A stretch of 59,324 nucleotides of DNA from Ensifer sp. LCM 4579. GTDB lineage: Bacteria > Pseudomonadota > Alphaproteobacteria > Rhizobiales > Rhizobiaceae. The notes beneath the pieces were generated by a model. It saw nothing but the letters and a program-made list of their open reading frames with translations. It was not told the DNA's origin and did no database searches. This document shows, in pieces, positions 1 through 8,769 of this stretch. A program made the translations under genes and the position numbers. The first letter of the stretch is position 1; every line of letters begins with the position of its first letter. The stretch is from assembly GCF_001854885.1 (NCBI RefSeq), contig NZ_MDDV01000010.1, forward strand, positions 91,356-150,679, given 5' to 3'.

Positions 1-766
1 CGGCGGCGGGAAGGATCTGCGGCGGCAGTTCCACGAGCGGGGCCGGGATATCGCAGCTCTTCTCGGGCGATTTGCAGAGGTCGGCAATGACGCAGCGTTC
101 GCATTCCGGCCGGCGCGCCTTGCAGACATAGCGGCCGTGCAGGATCAGCCAGTGATGCGCGTGATAGAGATATTTTTCGGGGATCACGCGCAGCAGATGC
201 GCCTCGACCTCGTCCGGTGTCTTGCCGGGCGCCAGAAGTATGCGGTTGGCAATGCGAAAGATATGCGTGTCGACGGCGATCGCCGCCTGACCGAAGGCCA
301 TCTGCAAGACGACGTTGGCGGTCTTGCGCCCGACCCCCGGCAGGGTGATCAGTTCCTCGCGTGTACGGGGCACTTCGCCGCCGAAGTCGGCAATCAGCTT
401 TTCGCAGAGCGCAATGACGTTCTTCGCCTTGTTGCGGTAGAGCCCGATCGTCTTGATGTAATCGCGCAGTCTCTCTTCGCCGAGCGCCAGCATTTTCTCC
501 GGCGTGTCGGCAACGGCGAAGAGCGGGCGCGTCGCCCTGTTGACGCCGACGTCGGTTGCCTGGGCCGAAAGCGCGACGGCGACCAGCAGCGTGAAGGCAT
601 TGACGTGCTCGAGTTCGCCCTTGGGCTCCGGCCGCTGCACCGAAAATCGGCGAAAGATCTCCTCGACCTCCGCCCTGCTGTAGGCGCTGCGCTTGCGCCC
701 GCCCGCGCGCCGCGGCGCCGCGGATTTCGACCTGGAGGCTGGCGGCGGTGATTTGACGTTTTTCAT
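1..766 (-). CDS. nth: Endonuclease III, C-terminus cut by window edge
   Basis: Base-excision repair DNA glycosylase/AP lyase that removes oxidised pyrimidines. The reading frame begins at the ATG at 766 and stays open to the window edge, so the stop codon is missing (about 255 codons seen). After a basic Lys/Arg/Pro-rich N-terminal tail come the helix-hairpin-helix LPGVGRKTANVV, the catalytic-aspartate segment VDTHIFRIANR, and four cysteines in a C-x6-C-x2-C-x5-C pattern (CKARRPECERCVIADLC) that bind the 4Fe-4S cluster. It is divergent from the DUF2244 gene, with start codons only about 20 bases apart. Identification is firm; only the last residues are unseen. Confidence 0.95.
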   Translation of the reverse strand, partial: MKNVKSPPPASRSKSAAPRRAGGRKRSAYSRAEVEEIFRRFSVQRPEPKGELEHVNAFTLLVAVALSAQATDVGVNRATRPLFAVADTPEKMLALGEERLRDYIKTIGLYRNKAKNVIALCEKLIADFGGEVPRTREELITLPGVGRKTANVVLQMAFGQAAIAVDTHIFRIANRILLAPGKTPDEVEAHLLRVIPEKYLYHAHHWLILHGRYVCKARRPECERCVIADLCKSPEKSCDIPAPLVELPPQILPAA

Positions 767-780
767 GCCGCATCTATAGT
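753..780 (+). promoter_or_regulatory. Sigma-70-like promoter of the DUF2244 gene
   Basis: TTGACG at 753-758 and TATAGT at 775-780 are separated by 16 bases, a good housekeeping promoter. Transcription would start near 786-788, almost on the ATG at 789, and no Shine-Dalgarno sequence is present, so the message may be leaderless. The -35 lies inside the first codons of the divergent nth gene. Confidence 0.5.
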
Positions 781-788
781 CATTGGTT

Positions 789-1301
789 ATGACCGAAGGC
801 AACGCCCAGCCACATATCGAGGACCAGCCGATCTTTTCGGCCGAGCTGACGCCGCATCGCTCCCTCGGCTTCAGCGGCTTTAAGATCCTACTGATGATTG
901 CCGGCGCGATGAGCTTCGTTCATATCGTCGTGTTCCTGGTCATCGGCGCCTGGCCGATCGTCTTCTTCTTCGGGCTGGATTTCTTCCTTCTTTTCGGCGC
1001 CTTCTGGCTAAACTACCACTCGGCCCGCGCCCGCGAAGAGGTCAGCGTCTCGCGCACCGACGTCTCGGTCAAAAAGTTCGCTCCGTCGGGGCGGATGACC
1101 GAGCACCGGTTCAACACATTCTGGGCCCGTTTCAGCATCAAGCGCCATCGGGAGATCGGTATCGTTTCGATGAGGATCGGCAGCCGTGGCCGGCAGATCG
1201 ATATTGGCTCGTTCCTCAACCCCGACGACCGCGAGAGCTTTGCTCTTGCCTTTGCTCAGGCGCTCTCCACGGCCAGGTCGCGCTACTGCATGCGCCGCTG
1301 A
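789..1301 (+). CDS. DUF2244 family integral membrane protein
   Basis: Conserved alphaproteobacterial membrane protein of unknown function, 170 residues from the ATG at 789 (an in-frame TTG at 783 is an alternative). The N-terminal PIFSAELTPHRSLG motif is typical of DUF2244. Two closely spaced hydrophobic segments follow (roughly residues 30-75), then a soluble domain that includes an RFNTFWARF segment and ends near GSFLNPDDRESFA. It stands alone, divergent from nth and upstream of the ada-like gene. Family call is confident; biochemical role is unknown. Confidence 0.8.
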   Translation: MTEGNAQPHIEDQPIFSAELTPHRSLGFSGFKILLMIAGAMSFVHIVVFLVIGAWPIVFFFGLDFFLLFGAFWLNYHSARAREEVSVSRTDVSVKKFAPSGRMTEHRFNTFWARFSIKRHREIGIVSMRIGSRGRQIDIGSFLNPDDRESFALAFAQALSTARSRYCMRR

Positions 1302-1330
1302 AGCGACCTTTCGGGGGCAATGGCCCATAA

Positions 1331-1346
1331 TCATTCGATTGAATGA
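1331..1346. promoter_or_regulatory. Palindrome upstream of the ada-like gene
   Basis: TCATTC-GATT-GAATGA is a perfect 6-base inverted repeat, 115 bases before the ada-like start. It could be an operator, possibly for the AraC-type domain of the downstream protein; this is inference. The ada-like gene has its own strong ribosome-binding site (AGGAG, about 1450). Confidence 0.25.
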
Positions 1347-1460
1347 GTTCATTTTTGCGCCTCTGAGAGGACCCGCGGCGCCACGGCATTCCACGCGACA
1401 GGAATCGGGTGGTTATCCGCTCCCCCGCGTGGTTAGCTGCGGCATGACAGGAGATCAGCC

Positions 1461-2333
1461 ATGAATGTCGCCACATCCATCCCGACGGACATCACCCCGG
1501 ACGGCACCGATTACGACACGGTCAGGCGTGTGATCGAGATGCTGACGGAGGACTATCGCGACCAGCCATCGCTCGAGAGGCTTGCCGCTCGGCTGGGTCA
1601 GTCGCCGACGCAATTGCAGAAGGTCTTTACCCGTTGGGCGGGCCTCTCGCCGAAGGCCTTTCTTCAGGCCGTGACGCTCGATCATGCGAAGCGCCTGCTG
1701 CGCGAGGAAGACATGCCGCTCCTGGAGGCGAGCATCGAAGTCGGACTCTCCGGACCGGGACGGCTTCACGATCTTTTTGTCACGCATGAGGCGATGTCGC
1801 CCGGCGAATGGAAGGCGCGCGGCGGCGGCTTGGTCATTCGCTATGGCTATCACCCGTCGCCCTTCGGAACGGCACTGGTGATGGTGACCGATCGCGGTCT
1901 TGCGGGCCTTGCCTTTGCCGATCCGGGCGAGGAGCGCGCAAGCTTCGAGGATATGGCGCGCCGGTGGCCGAATGCGGCCTATGTCGAGGACAGCGCGGCC
2001 ACGACCCGCTATGCCGCACGCATCTTCGATTCGGATCGCTGGTCGGCCGAGGAGCCGCTCCGGATCTTCCTGATCGGTTCGGATTTTCAGGTGAGGGTCT
2101 GGCAGGCGCTGTTGAAGGTGCCTTTCGGCAAGGCCACGACCTATTCCCGGATCGCAGACGAGATCGGCCAGCCGTCGGCCTCCCGGGCCGTCGGCGCGGC
2201 TGTCGGCCGCAACCCGATCTCCTTCGTCGTGCCCTGCCACCGCGCGCTTGGCAAGGGTGGCGAACTCACCGGCTACCATTGGGGCCTGACGCGCAAACGG
2301 GCGATTCTTGGTTGGGAAGCAGGAAGGGCGTGA
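1461..2333 (+). CDS. ada: Ada-type methylated-DNA--protein cysteine methyltransferase with AraC HTH
   Basis: Suicide repair protein that transfers alkyl groups from O6-alkylguanine to its own cysteine. It has 290 residues: an AraC-type helix-turn-helix (about 20-120, ending MSPGEWKARG), a ribonuclease-like linker (125-200) and the methyltransferase domain, with the active-site PCHR motif at C259 and the RAVG DNA-binding helix just before it. The N-terminal zinc domain of E. coli Ada, which senses methylphosphotriesters, is absent, so auto-activation must work differently or not at all. Start chosen for the AGGAG 10 bases upstream. Monocistronic, ending at a shared terminator. Confidence 0.9.
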   Translation: MNVATSIPTDITPDGTDYDTVRRVIEMLTEDYRDQPSLERLAARLGQSPTQLQKVFTRWAGLSPKAFLQAVTLDHAKRLLREEDMPLLEASIEVGLSGPGRLHDLFVTHEAMSPGEWKARGGGLVIRYGYHPSPFGTALVMVTDRGLAGLAFADPGEERASFEDMARRWPNAAYVEDSAATTRYAARIFDSDRWSAEEPLRIFLIGSDFQVRVWQALLKVPFGKATTYSRIADEIGQPSASRAVGAAVGRNPISFVVPCHRALGKGGELTGYHWGLTRKRAILGWEAGRA

Positions 2334-2339
2334 GGCGAT

Positions 2340-2364
2340 AAAGGGGCGCCGCGGCGCCCCTTTC
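2340..2364. terminator. Bidirectional terminator between ada-like gene and gpmA
   Basis: AAAGGGGCGCC-GC-GGCGCCCCTTT is a perfect inverted repeat flanked by A on one side and T on the other, placed between two convergent stop codons. It can serve both genes. Confidence 0.8.
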
Positions 2365-2385
2365 TTGAAAACAGATATATGGCGC

Positions 2386-3021
2386 TCAATGCGCGCCCGA
2401 CATGTCGCCGAGCACTTCCTTCGAGGCGACCGTGGAGTCCGCCTTCAGCTTGTAGACCATCGGCACGCCGGTCGCGAGGTTGAGGTTCAGGACTTCTTCC
2501 TTCGTGAGCCGGTCGAGCACCATGACGAGCGCGCGCAGCGAGTTGCCGTGGGCGGCGACCAGCACCTTCTCGCCGGAAAGCACGCGCGGCAGGATGTCGG
2601 TCAGATAGTAGGGCCAGACGCGGGCGCCGGTGTCGCGCAGGCTCTCGCCGCCGGGCGGCGGCACGTCATAGGAGCGGCGCCAGATGTGGACCTGCTCCTC
2701 GCCCCATTTCTTGCGGGCGTCATCCTTGTTGAGCCCGGAAAGATCGCCGTAGTCGCGCTCGTTGAGCGCCTGGTCGCGGATCGTTTCCAGCGACGATTGA
2801 CCGACGGCGTCGAGCACGAGCTGGCAGGTCCGCTGCGCGCGGACGAGGGAGGAGGTGAAGGCGATGTCGAACTTGATGCCGTAGTCCGCGAGCGCCTTGC
2901 CGCCGGACTTCGCCTCTTCGACGCCGAGCTCGGTCAGGTCCGGATCGCGCCAGCCGGTGAACAGGTTCTTCAGGTTCCAGTCGCTCTGGCCGTGCCGGAC
3001 GAGGACGAGTGTGCCGCTCAT
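2386..3021 (-). CDS. gpmA: 2,3-bisphosphoglycerate-dependent phosphoglycerate mutase
   Basis: Interconverts 3- and 2-phosphoglycerate in glycolysis and gluconeogenesis. At 211 residues it has the usual size of the short dPGM form. The catalytic RHG motif is in [18 protein letters not shown] at the N-terminus, and the second histidine is in the [10 protein letters not shown] motif. It is the last gene of a minus-strand operon: dapB ends 29 bases upstream. The bidirectional terminator at 2340-2364 follows. Confident. Confidence 0.96.
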   Translation of the reverse strand: MSGTLVLVRHGQSDWNLKNLFTGWRDPDLTELGVEEAKSGGKALADYGIKFDIAFTSSLVRAQRTCQLVLDAVGQSSLETIRDQALNERDYGDLSGLNKDDARKKWGEEQVHIWRRSYDVPPPGGESLRDTGARVWPYYLTDILPRVLSGEKVLVAAHGNSLRALVMVLDRLTKEEVLNLNLATGVPMVYKLKADSTVASKEVLGDMSGAH

Positions 3022-3050
3022 TTCGATTTCCTCTTCAAGAGATTGATGGA

Positions 3051-3869
3051 TCAGTTGAGCCCGAGAACGTCGAGCATGGAATAGAAGCCGGGCTTCCGGT
3101 CGCGGGCCCAGAGCGCCGCCGTGACGGCGCCGCGCGCAAAAATCGCGCGATCCGTGGCGCTGTGCGAGAGCGTCACCATTTCGCCCTCGCCGGCAAGCAT
3201 GACGGAGTGCTCACCGATGACCGATCCGCCGCGCAGCGTCGCAAAACCGATCGTCCCCTGCGGCCGGGCGCCCGTATGACCGTCCCGCACCCGCACGGAA
3301 TGGTCCTTAAGGTCTATTCCCCGTCCCTTGGCCGCCGCCTCGCCGAGGAGGAGCGCCGTCCCGGATGGCGCGTCGACCTTGTGCTTGTGGTGCATTTCCA
3401 GGATCTCGATGTCCCATTGGGCAGCGGCAAGGGCGCGCGCCGCCGTTTCCGTCAGCACGCCGAGCAGGTTGACGCCGAGGCTCATATTGCCGGACTTGAC
3501 GACGCGGGCGTGGCGGGCGGCGGCGCGGATTTTCATCTCGTCGTCGGCAGAACATCCGGTCGTGCCGATGACATGGACGATGCGCGCCTGGGCGGCAAGG
3601 CCCGCAAACTCGACGGTGCCGGCCGGGGCGGTGAAATCAAGCACGCCGTCGGCGTGAAGAAAGGCCTCGAGCGGCTCGTCCGTGACCGGAATTCCGATTG
3701 CGCCGAGACCGGCAAGCTCGCCGGCGTCGCGGCCGATAAAGGGCGAGCCGGGCCGCTCGACCGCCGCCTGGAGCCGCACGCCTTCCATGCCGTCGACGGT
3801 CCGGATCAGCGTCTGGCCCATTCGACCGCCCGCGCCGACCACCACGAGCTTCATGTCCGTTTCGCTCAT
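3051..3869 (-). CDS. dapB: 4-hydroxy-tetrahydrodipicolinate reductase
   Basis: NAD(P)H-dependent reductase of the diaminopimelate/lysine pathway, needed for peptidoglycan and lysine. 272 residues. The N-terminal Rossmann glycine motif is [12 protein letters not shown], and the catalytic signature [16 protein letters not shown] carries the His-His and Lys residues. It lies 18 bases downstream of an ABC exporter gene and 29 upstream of gpmA on the same strand, so the three are probably cotranscribed. Confident. Confidence 0.96.
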   Translation of the reverse strand: MSETDMKLVVVGAGGRMGQTLIRTVDGMEGVRLQAAVERPGSPFIGRDAGELAGLGAIGIPVTDEPLEAFLHADGVLDFTAPAGTVEFAGLAAQARIVHVIGTTGCSADDEMKIRAAARHARVVKSGNMSLGVNLLGVLTETAARALAAAQWDIEILEMHHKHKVDAPSGTALLLGEAAAKGRGIDLKDHSVRVRDGHTGARPQGTIGFATLRGGSVIGEHSVMLAGEGEMVTLSHSATDRAIFARGAVTAALWARDRKPGFYSMLDVLGLN

Positions 3870-3887
3870 CGTCGCTGTCCTCGCTTC

Positions 3888-5693
3888 TTACAGGATTTCG
3901 GCCTCGGCGGTGGCGTCCGGGCCGTGGCCCTGCAGATTGTGCAGGCGAGCGTAGAGCCCGTCCGGACGCCGTGCAAGCTCGTCATGGGCGCCTTCTTCCA
4001 CGACCCGGCCATCGCTCATGACGACGATCTTGTCGGCGTTCACGATGGTGGAGAGCCGGTGGGCGATGACAATGACGGTGCGGCCGCTCATGGCATGGTC
4101 GAGCGCCTTCTGGACGGCCGCTTCCGACTCGGTGTCGAGTGCCGACGTCGCCTCGTCGAGCAGAAGTATGGGCGCGTTGCGCACCAGCGCGCGGGCGATC
4201 GACAGGCGCTGACGCTGACCGCCGGAAAGGGTCACGCCATGCTCGCCGACCGGCGTGTCGTAGCCCTGCGGCTGCGCCAGAATGAAGTCATGCGCATAGG
4301 CAAGCCGCGCGGCCTCCTCGATTTCCGCGTCGGTGGCATCCGGGCGGCCATAGCGGATATTGTCGCGGATCGAGCCTTCGAACAGATAGGGCTGCTGCGA
4401 GACATAGGCGATACCGTTGCGCAGCGACTGCTTGGTGACGCCGGCGATGTCCTGGCCGTCGATCAGGATTTGGCCCGACATCGGATCGTAGAAGCGCGGG
4501 ATGAGGCTGATGATCGTCGACTTTCCGGCGCCGGAGGGGCCGACAAGCGCCGTTGTCTTGCCGCCCTCGGCGCGGAAGCTGACCCCCTTGAGAATCTCGT
4601 CGCCATTGCCATAGGCGAACCGCACGTCCTTGAGCTCGACCGTTGCTGCGCCAAGCTTCAGCTCGGTCGCGTCGGGCCGGTCCCGCTGATGGGGAACCGT
4701 GTCGAGGACCTCGTAGATCATGCGCGCATTGACGGCGGCGCGTTCGAGCGACACCTGCAGGCGGGCCAGCCGCCGGGCCGGATCATAGGCCATCAGCAGC
4801 GCGGCAACGAAGGCAAAGAAGGCGCCCGGCGGGACGTTGTAATAGATGGTCCGGAAGGCGGCATAGGCAAGCACGCTGGAGATCGCGAGTCCGGCAAAGG
4901 TTTCCGTCATCGGGGCCGTTCGCTCGCTGAGCCGCGCGATCCGGTTCGCCCGGTTTTCGGCGCGGTCGATGATCGACTCGACCTTGCGGCGCAATTGGTC
5001 CTCCATCGTGAAGGCCTTGACGATGGTGACGCCCTGGATGGTCTCCTGCATCGCGCCGAGAACGCGGCTGTTGACCTCGACAGACTCGCGCGTTGCCGCC
5101 CTTAGGCGCTTGGAGACGTAGCGCAGGCCGAAAAGCAGGGGCGGGGCGACGAGGAAGACGATGAGCGAGAGCAGCCAGTCCTTGCTGAACATGACGGCGA
5201 TCAGGCCGATGAGGGTCAGAAAGTCGCGCGCGATCGACGTCACGGTCATGTTCAAGACGTCGCGGATGCCGCTGACGTTCTGGCTGATCTTTGCGGCAAA
5301 CTGTGCCGAGCGATGCTCGTGGAAATAGCCGACGCTGAGCGCCATGAGATGCGCATAAAGCCGCCGCTGATAGCGTGCGACGATGTTGTTGCCGATCTTC
5401 GAGAGCGCGACGGCCTGCCCGTAGGTGGCGAGACCGCGCAGCACGAAGGCCGCAAAGATGGCGCCGCAGATCAGGAGCACGATGTCGGCCCGCCGGTTGG
5501 CGAAGGCCTCGTTGACAACGGTTTCCATGATCCAGGCCGTGAAGCCCGTCGTGGCTGCCACCACCACCAGACATATTATCGCAAAGGCATAGCCACGAAC
5601 GTGTTCGCGGCCGTTTTCGGCGACGATGCGCCGCAGAATTCCGCTGATGGTTTCGGAATCGACTGCGCGCTCTTTTCTATCCTTGGCGTTCAA
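3888..5693 (-). CDS. ABC exporter, fused permease and ATPase (MsbA/multidrug type)
   Basis: Half-transporter that would act as a homodimer. The N-terminal membrane domain has six predicted spans (about residues 20-310). The C-terminal ATPase has Walker A GPSGAGKST, the LSGGQRQR signature, Walker B ILLLDEATSALD and the H-loop IAHRLST. Substrate is unknown; MsbA-like lipid or drug exporters are the closest type. The start is uncertain: TTG at 5693 (601 residues) fits a CAGGGAAG upstream, and a GTG at 5741 would add 16 residues. A -10-like CTATAG near 5753-5758 on the minus strand would put the transcription start between the two, favouring 5693. First gene of the operon with dapB and gpmA. Confidence 0.85.
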   Translation of the reverse strand: MNAKDRKERAVDSETISGILRRIVAENGREHVRGYAFAIICLVVVAATTGFTAWIMETVVNEAFANRRADIVLLICGAIFAAFVLRGLATYGQAVALSKIGNNIVARYQRRLYAHLMALSVGYFHEHRSAQFAAKISQNVSGIRDVLNMTVTSIARDFLTLIGLIAVMFSKDWLLSLIVFLVAPPLLFGLRYVSKRLRAATRESVEVNSRVLGAMQETIQGVTIVKAFTMEDQLRRKVESIIDRAENRANRIARLSERTAPMTETFAGLAISSVLAYAAFRTIYYNVPPGAFFAFVAALLMAYDPARRLARLQVSLERAAVNARMIYEVLDTVPHQRDRPDATELKLGAATVELKDVRFAYGNGDEILKGVSFRAEGGKTTALVGPSGAGKSTIISLIPRFYDPMSGQILIDGQDIAGVTKQSLRNGIAYVSQQPYLFEGSIRDNIRYGRPDATDAEIEEAARLAYAHDFILAQPQGYDTPVGEHGVTLSGGQRQRLSIARALVRNAPILLLDEATSALDTESEAAVQKALDHAMSGRTVIVIAHRLSTIVNADKIVVMSDGRVVEEGAHDELARRPDGLYARLHNLQGHGPDATAEAEIL

Positions 5694-5802
5694 TAAGCCC
5701 GTCTTCCCTGCCTCGAAGTGGCAGCCGCACGCCGGCGCCACGCGTCGGGGGCTCTATAGTGGTTCGAAACCCCGTTGGCGAGTCTTTGCGACGACCGTCA
5801 CG

Positions 5803-6822
5803 TCAGCTTCTCCAGCGCCGTCCCTCAGTTGCAACACCGAAATCTCCCGGCCTCTGGGCAAAGGCGGCGAGCCCGGAAAGAGCTGCCACGGGGTGGATCA
5901 CCGCGAATGTCGGAATCATCCGCATCAGTGCCGAGTGCGGCGCCTTGTCTTCGAATGCTGCGCGAAATTCCGGTTGCATCAGTGCGGACAATATTTTTTG
6001 CGAAATGCCGCCGGCGAGGAACACGCCGCCACGGGCCATGAAGATCAGCGCCATGTCGCCGGCGACCCGTCCGAGATAGGTGCAGAAGAGCGACAGGGTC
6101 TCTACCGCCGACGGATCTGCCCCCGCAAGCGCCGCCGTCGTCACGTCCGCCTGGTCTGCGTGCACCGGATCGACCCCGTCGGCGGCGCAGACGGCGCGAT
6201 AGAGATTCATGATGCCGCGGCCGCAAAGAATCTGTTCGCGCGCCATGCGTCCCTCGATCGGCTCGAGGAAGGGCCAGATCTGGAAATCGCGCTCGGTGGA
6301 GGGACCGATATCGACATGACCGCCTTCGCCGGGCACCGGGATCCAGTTGTTCTGGGCGAAGACCAGGCCCGCGACGCCAAGCCCTGTGCCGGGGCCGAGA
6401 ACGACACGGGAGCTGCGCGGAAGGGCGCTGCCTCCACCGATCTGCACGATGTCCCCGTCGGCCGGCGCGGCAACCGCCAGCGCCTGCGCCTCGAAATCGT
6501 TTATCACCAGCACGTCATCGAGCCCGAGGCTTGCAAGCATGTCCTTCGGCCGGATGACCCAGCCGGCATTCGTCAGCGGAACCTCGTCGCCCTGGATCGG
6601 CCCGGCGACGGCGAGGATCGCCGAGCGCGGACGCAGCGATGTCTTGTCGAGGATGCTTTTTTGCATCGCCTCCTCGATCGTCTCGAAATCGCCGGTCTTG
6701 ATCGGCGGCAACTGCCTCGGCTCGGCATAGGCGTCGATGAGCAAGGCGAAACGAGCATTCGTACCGCCGATGTCGCCGATCAGCAAAGGAAAGGGAAAGG
6801 TCTGGTCACTCGCAACGGGCAT
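5803..6822 (-). CDS. glk: Glucokinase
   Basis: ATP-dependent glucose phosphorylation to glucose-6-phosphate in the cytoplasm. 339 residues, usual for the bacterial Glk family. The N-terminal phosphate-binding motif is [12 protein letters not shown], followed by [11 protein letters not shown] and the adenosine-binding stretch [16 protein letters not shown], with [10 protein letters not shown] at the sugar site. It is followed on the same strand, in gene order mgsA-glk, with mgsA 43 bases upstream. Confident. Confidence 0.95.
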   Translation of the reverse strand: MPVASDQTFPFPLLIGDIGGTNARFALLIDAYAEPRQLPPIKTGDFETIEEAMQKSILDKTSLRPRSAILAVAGPIQGDEVPLTNAGWVIRPKDMLASLGLDDVLVINDFEAQALAVAAPADGDIVQIGGGSALPRSSRVVLGPGTGLGVAGLVFAQNNWIPVPGEGGHVDIGPSTERDFQIWPFLEPIEGRMAREQILCGRGIMNLYRAVCAADGVDPVHADQADVTTAALAGADPSAVETLSLFCTYLGRVAGDMALIFMARGGVFLAGGISQKILSALMQPEFRAAFEDKAPHSALMRMIPTFAVIHPVAALSGLAAFAQRPGDFGVATEGRRWRS

Positions 6823-6865
6823 GGCAGATCGTCCTGGTCGCGGCTTGGAGATGTTCGGTTATGTA

Positions 6866-7246
6866 TCAGTTGCGACGGAAGTCGATCAACTGCTCGGCGG
6901 TCGCGCGGTTCAGCGCCATCGGGATATCATAGACGATCGCCAGCCGCATCAGCGCCTTGACGTCGACGTCGTGCGGCATCGGGGTCAGTGGATCGACGAA
7001 GAAGATCAGGCAATCGACGTCGCCGGTCGCGATCAGCGCGCCGATCTGCTGGTCGCCGCCGAGCGGGCCGCTCTTCAGTCGCGTGACGTCGAGACCGGGG
7101 CAGACGTCGAGCACGCGACCGCCGGTCGTCCCGGTCGCGACGATCTTCCAGCCGGCCAGCACCGCCTCGTTCGCCTTGGCGAAGGCGGCAAGGTCGTCCT
7201 TTTTCTGGTCATGGGCGATCAGGGCCAGGCTTTTGCGGTCCGCCAA
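6866..7246 (-). CDS. mgsA: Methylglyoxal synthase
   Basis: Converts dihydroxyacetone phosphate to methylglyoxal and phosphate, a bypass used under phosphate shortage or sugar-phosphate overload. The protein begins (L/M)[15 protein letters not shown] and contains the phosphate-binding GTTGG, the [10 protein letters not shown] motif and the catalytic-region [11 protein letters not shown]. The TTG at 7246 is preferred because GGAGG sits six bases upstream, giving 126 residues; the GTG at 7267 has no good ribosome-binding site. Lying directly before glk, it could balance entry into and overflow from the triose-phosphate pool. Confident on family. Confidence 0.93.
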   Translation of the reverse strand: MADRKSLALIAHDQKKDDLAAFAKANEAVLAGWKIVATGTTGGRVLDVCPGLDVTRLKSGPLGGDQQIGALIATGDVDCLIFFVDPLTPMPHDVDVKALMRLAIVYDIPMALNRATAEQLIDFRRN

Positions 7247-7390
7247 GGGTGCCTCCGGGAAGTTCACGGCGAACCGTCTGCCACAGAGGGCGGCTCGCGC
7301 TCTTTAAATCGATTGAATCCCTATACATGAGCGCCGCGAAGATGGGAAGGCATTTTGCCGCCGGCAGCCTCTCTCAACGGCCATATTACT

Positions 7391-7470
7391 CGTCTCTTTG
7401 GATCCATCGCGACCCAGGGACAAAGGCATGCAGCAATTCAGGGCCTTGCCGCGATCTATTGCAGCGCCGG
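7391..7470 (+). repeat. RIME-like repeat, diverged, overlapping the mepA 3' end
   Basis: GCATGCAGCAATTCA at 7427-7441 and the flanking GATC-type arm match the core seen in the other copies of this window (see 17020-17123). The repeat runs into the last codons of mepA (stop at 7456-7458). The rest of the 7268-7455 gap shows no gene. Confidence 0.6.
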
Positions 7471-8520
7471 GCGCGGCAAGGGTACGGGGATATTTGCGAG
7501 TGGCGCCTCTTCGGCGGAACCGATAACGGCCTCGATGCTGGTCGCGGCGGCAGGCACGGCGGCTGCAGCCCGATAGGCGGTGCCATAGGTCGCCTGCAAT
7601 TCGGAGGCGGGGGCCGGTCCGTTCAGCACCAGTGCGCAGGTCTTCGGCAGATCGGCGAGCGTCGCGAATTTCGGCTTCACCGGCTTCACCGGTTTCTCCG
7701 TCGGCTTCGCCCAGGGCTCGTCGGTGAACCACCAGGCAAGCGACTTGTCGCAACCGTCGCCCGCCGGCACCGCGGCCTGATCCTTGCACCCCTTGGAATC
7801 GGCCGGGCATTTGATGCGGACATGGAAATGGTAGTCGTGGCCATAGATCGGCCGGACCTTGCCGAGCGCCGAGCGGTCGCCCTTCCAGCTATCGCAGAGC
7901 TTCTTCTTGATGGCCGGATTGACGAAGATGCGCTCGACCTCCGGGTAACTCGCCGCCAGCATGATCAGCCGCGCATGGGCGGGCGTCCAGGCGGCCGGGT
8001 CGATCGTCAGGAACTTGTTCTTGTCGAGCATGGACGTGGCTGAAATCGTCTCGCGCTCCTGGTAGCTCAGCGTCTTTTTCGGCATCGGCGTCAGCCAGAT
8101 GTCGGCGTCGAGGCCGATCTGGTGCGAGGCGTGGCCGGACAGCATCGGGCCGCCGCGCGGCTGCGAGATGTCGCCGAGCAGCAGGCCGGGCCAGCCGATC
8201 TTCTCGGCCGCGTCATGGGAGAGGCGCTCGATGAGCGCGATCATCTGCGGATGCCCCCAGCGGCGGTTGCGCGACAGGCGCATGGCCTGCCAGGTCGGGC
8301 CGTCGGTCGGGATCGCAATACCGCCGGCAAGGCATCCCTTGGAGTAGAAGCCGTAGGAGGCGGGCTCCGATTGCGTCGGCAGCGCCTTTGCGCCGAAAAG
8401 CTCCTTTGCGGGCGTACCGTCGGCCGCAGCCGCAGCCGCCGACAGCAGGCCGGCGGCCACGATCAAGCTCAAAAGCGCGGAACCGCAACGTGCAAGCGCT
8501 GCGCGCGTATCAATTCCCAT
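7456..8520 (-). CDS. mepA: Penicillin-insensitive murein endopeptidase
   Basis: Periplasmic LAS-type zinc peptidase that cuts D-Ala-mDAP cross-links in peptidoglycan. The ATG at 8520 has GGGGGA seven bases upstream and opens a signal peptide (hydrophobic LLSLIVAAGLLSAAAAA, cleavage near residue 30), giving 354 residues. Zinc and catalytic motifs are SGHASHQIGLDADIW and the later YGHDYHFHVRIKCP. Several cysteines suit disulfides in the periplasm. The C-terminal 60 residues are Ala/Pro-rich, and the last few are encoded by a RIME-like repeat. Confident on family. Confidence 0.92.
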   Translation of the reverse strand: MGIDTRAALARCGSALLSLIVAAGLLSAAAAAADGTPAKELFGAKALPTQSEPASYGFYSKGCLAGGIAIPTDGPTWQAMRLSRNRRWGHPQMIALIERLSHDAAEKIGWPGLLLGDISQPRGGPMLSGHASHQIGLDADIWLTPMPKKTLSYQERETISATSMLDKNKFLTIDPAAWTPAHARLIMLAASYPEVERIFVNPAIKKKLCDSWKGDRSALGKVRPIYGHDYHFHVRIKCPADSKGCKDQAAVPAGDGCDKSLAWWFTDEPWAKPTEKPVKPVKPKFATLADLPKTCALVLNGPAPASELQATYGTAYRAAAAVPAAATSIEAVIGSAEEAPLANIPVPLPRPALQ

Positions 8521-8558
8521 TCGATCCCCCATCGGCAGCGATGCAAAACATATGGCCT

Positions 8559-8605
8559 CCAATTGCTGCAGCGACCTTTGCACATATGAGCCGCACGGCG
8601 CTGGA
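8559..8605 (+). repeat. Partial RIME-like repeat
   Basis: AATTGCTGCAGCGACCTTTGC followed by GCACGGCGCTG matches the second half of the full copies (GTGCTACAGCGACCTTTGC and CGGCGCTGTAG). It lies in the mepA/binding-protein divergent gap (8521-8769), which otherwise shows only the AAGGAG ribosome-binding site at 8754. Confidence 0.5.
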
Positions 8606-8769
8606 GACCCGTCGCACCTAACCTGATTCACTGCGATTGCATCAATCTTGCGACTCACCGGGATGTGACCGAAAAAATCCGCCCCATTTTTGGCAGGTCC
8701 TGTCAATTGCCGTGATTTCGCCTATTCTGCTTTTAAAGCATGATAGAAAATACAAGGAGAAACGACGGG

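Noticed and set aside
3009..5105. A 698-codon open frame on the plus strand opposite dapB and the ABC exporter
   Set aside because: It is antisense to two certain genes; its composition (Arg/Gly/Asp-rich, no family) is that of a high-GC shadow frame.
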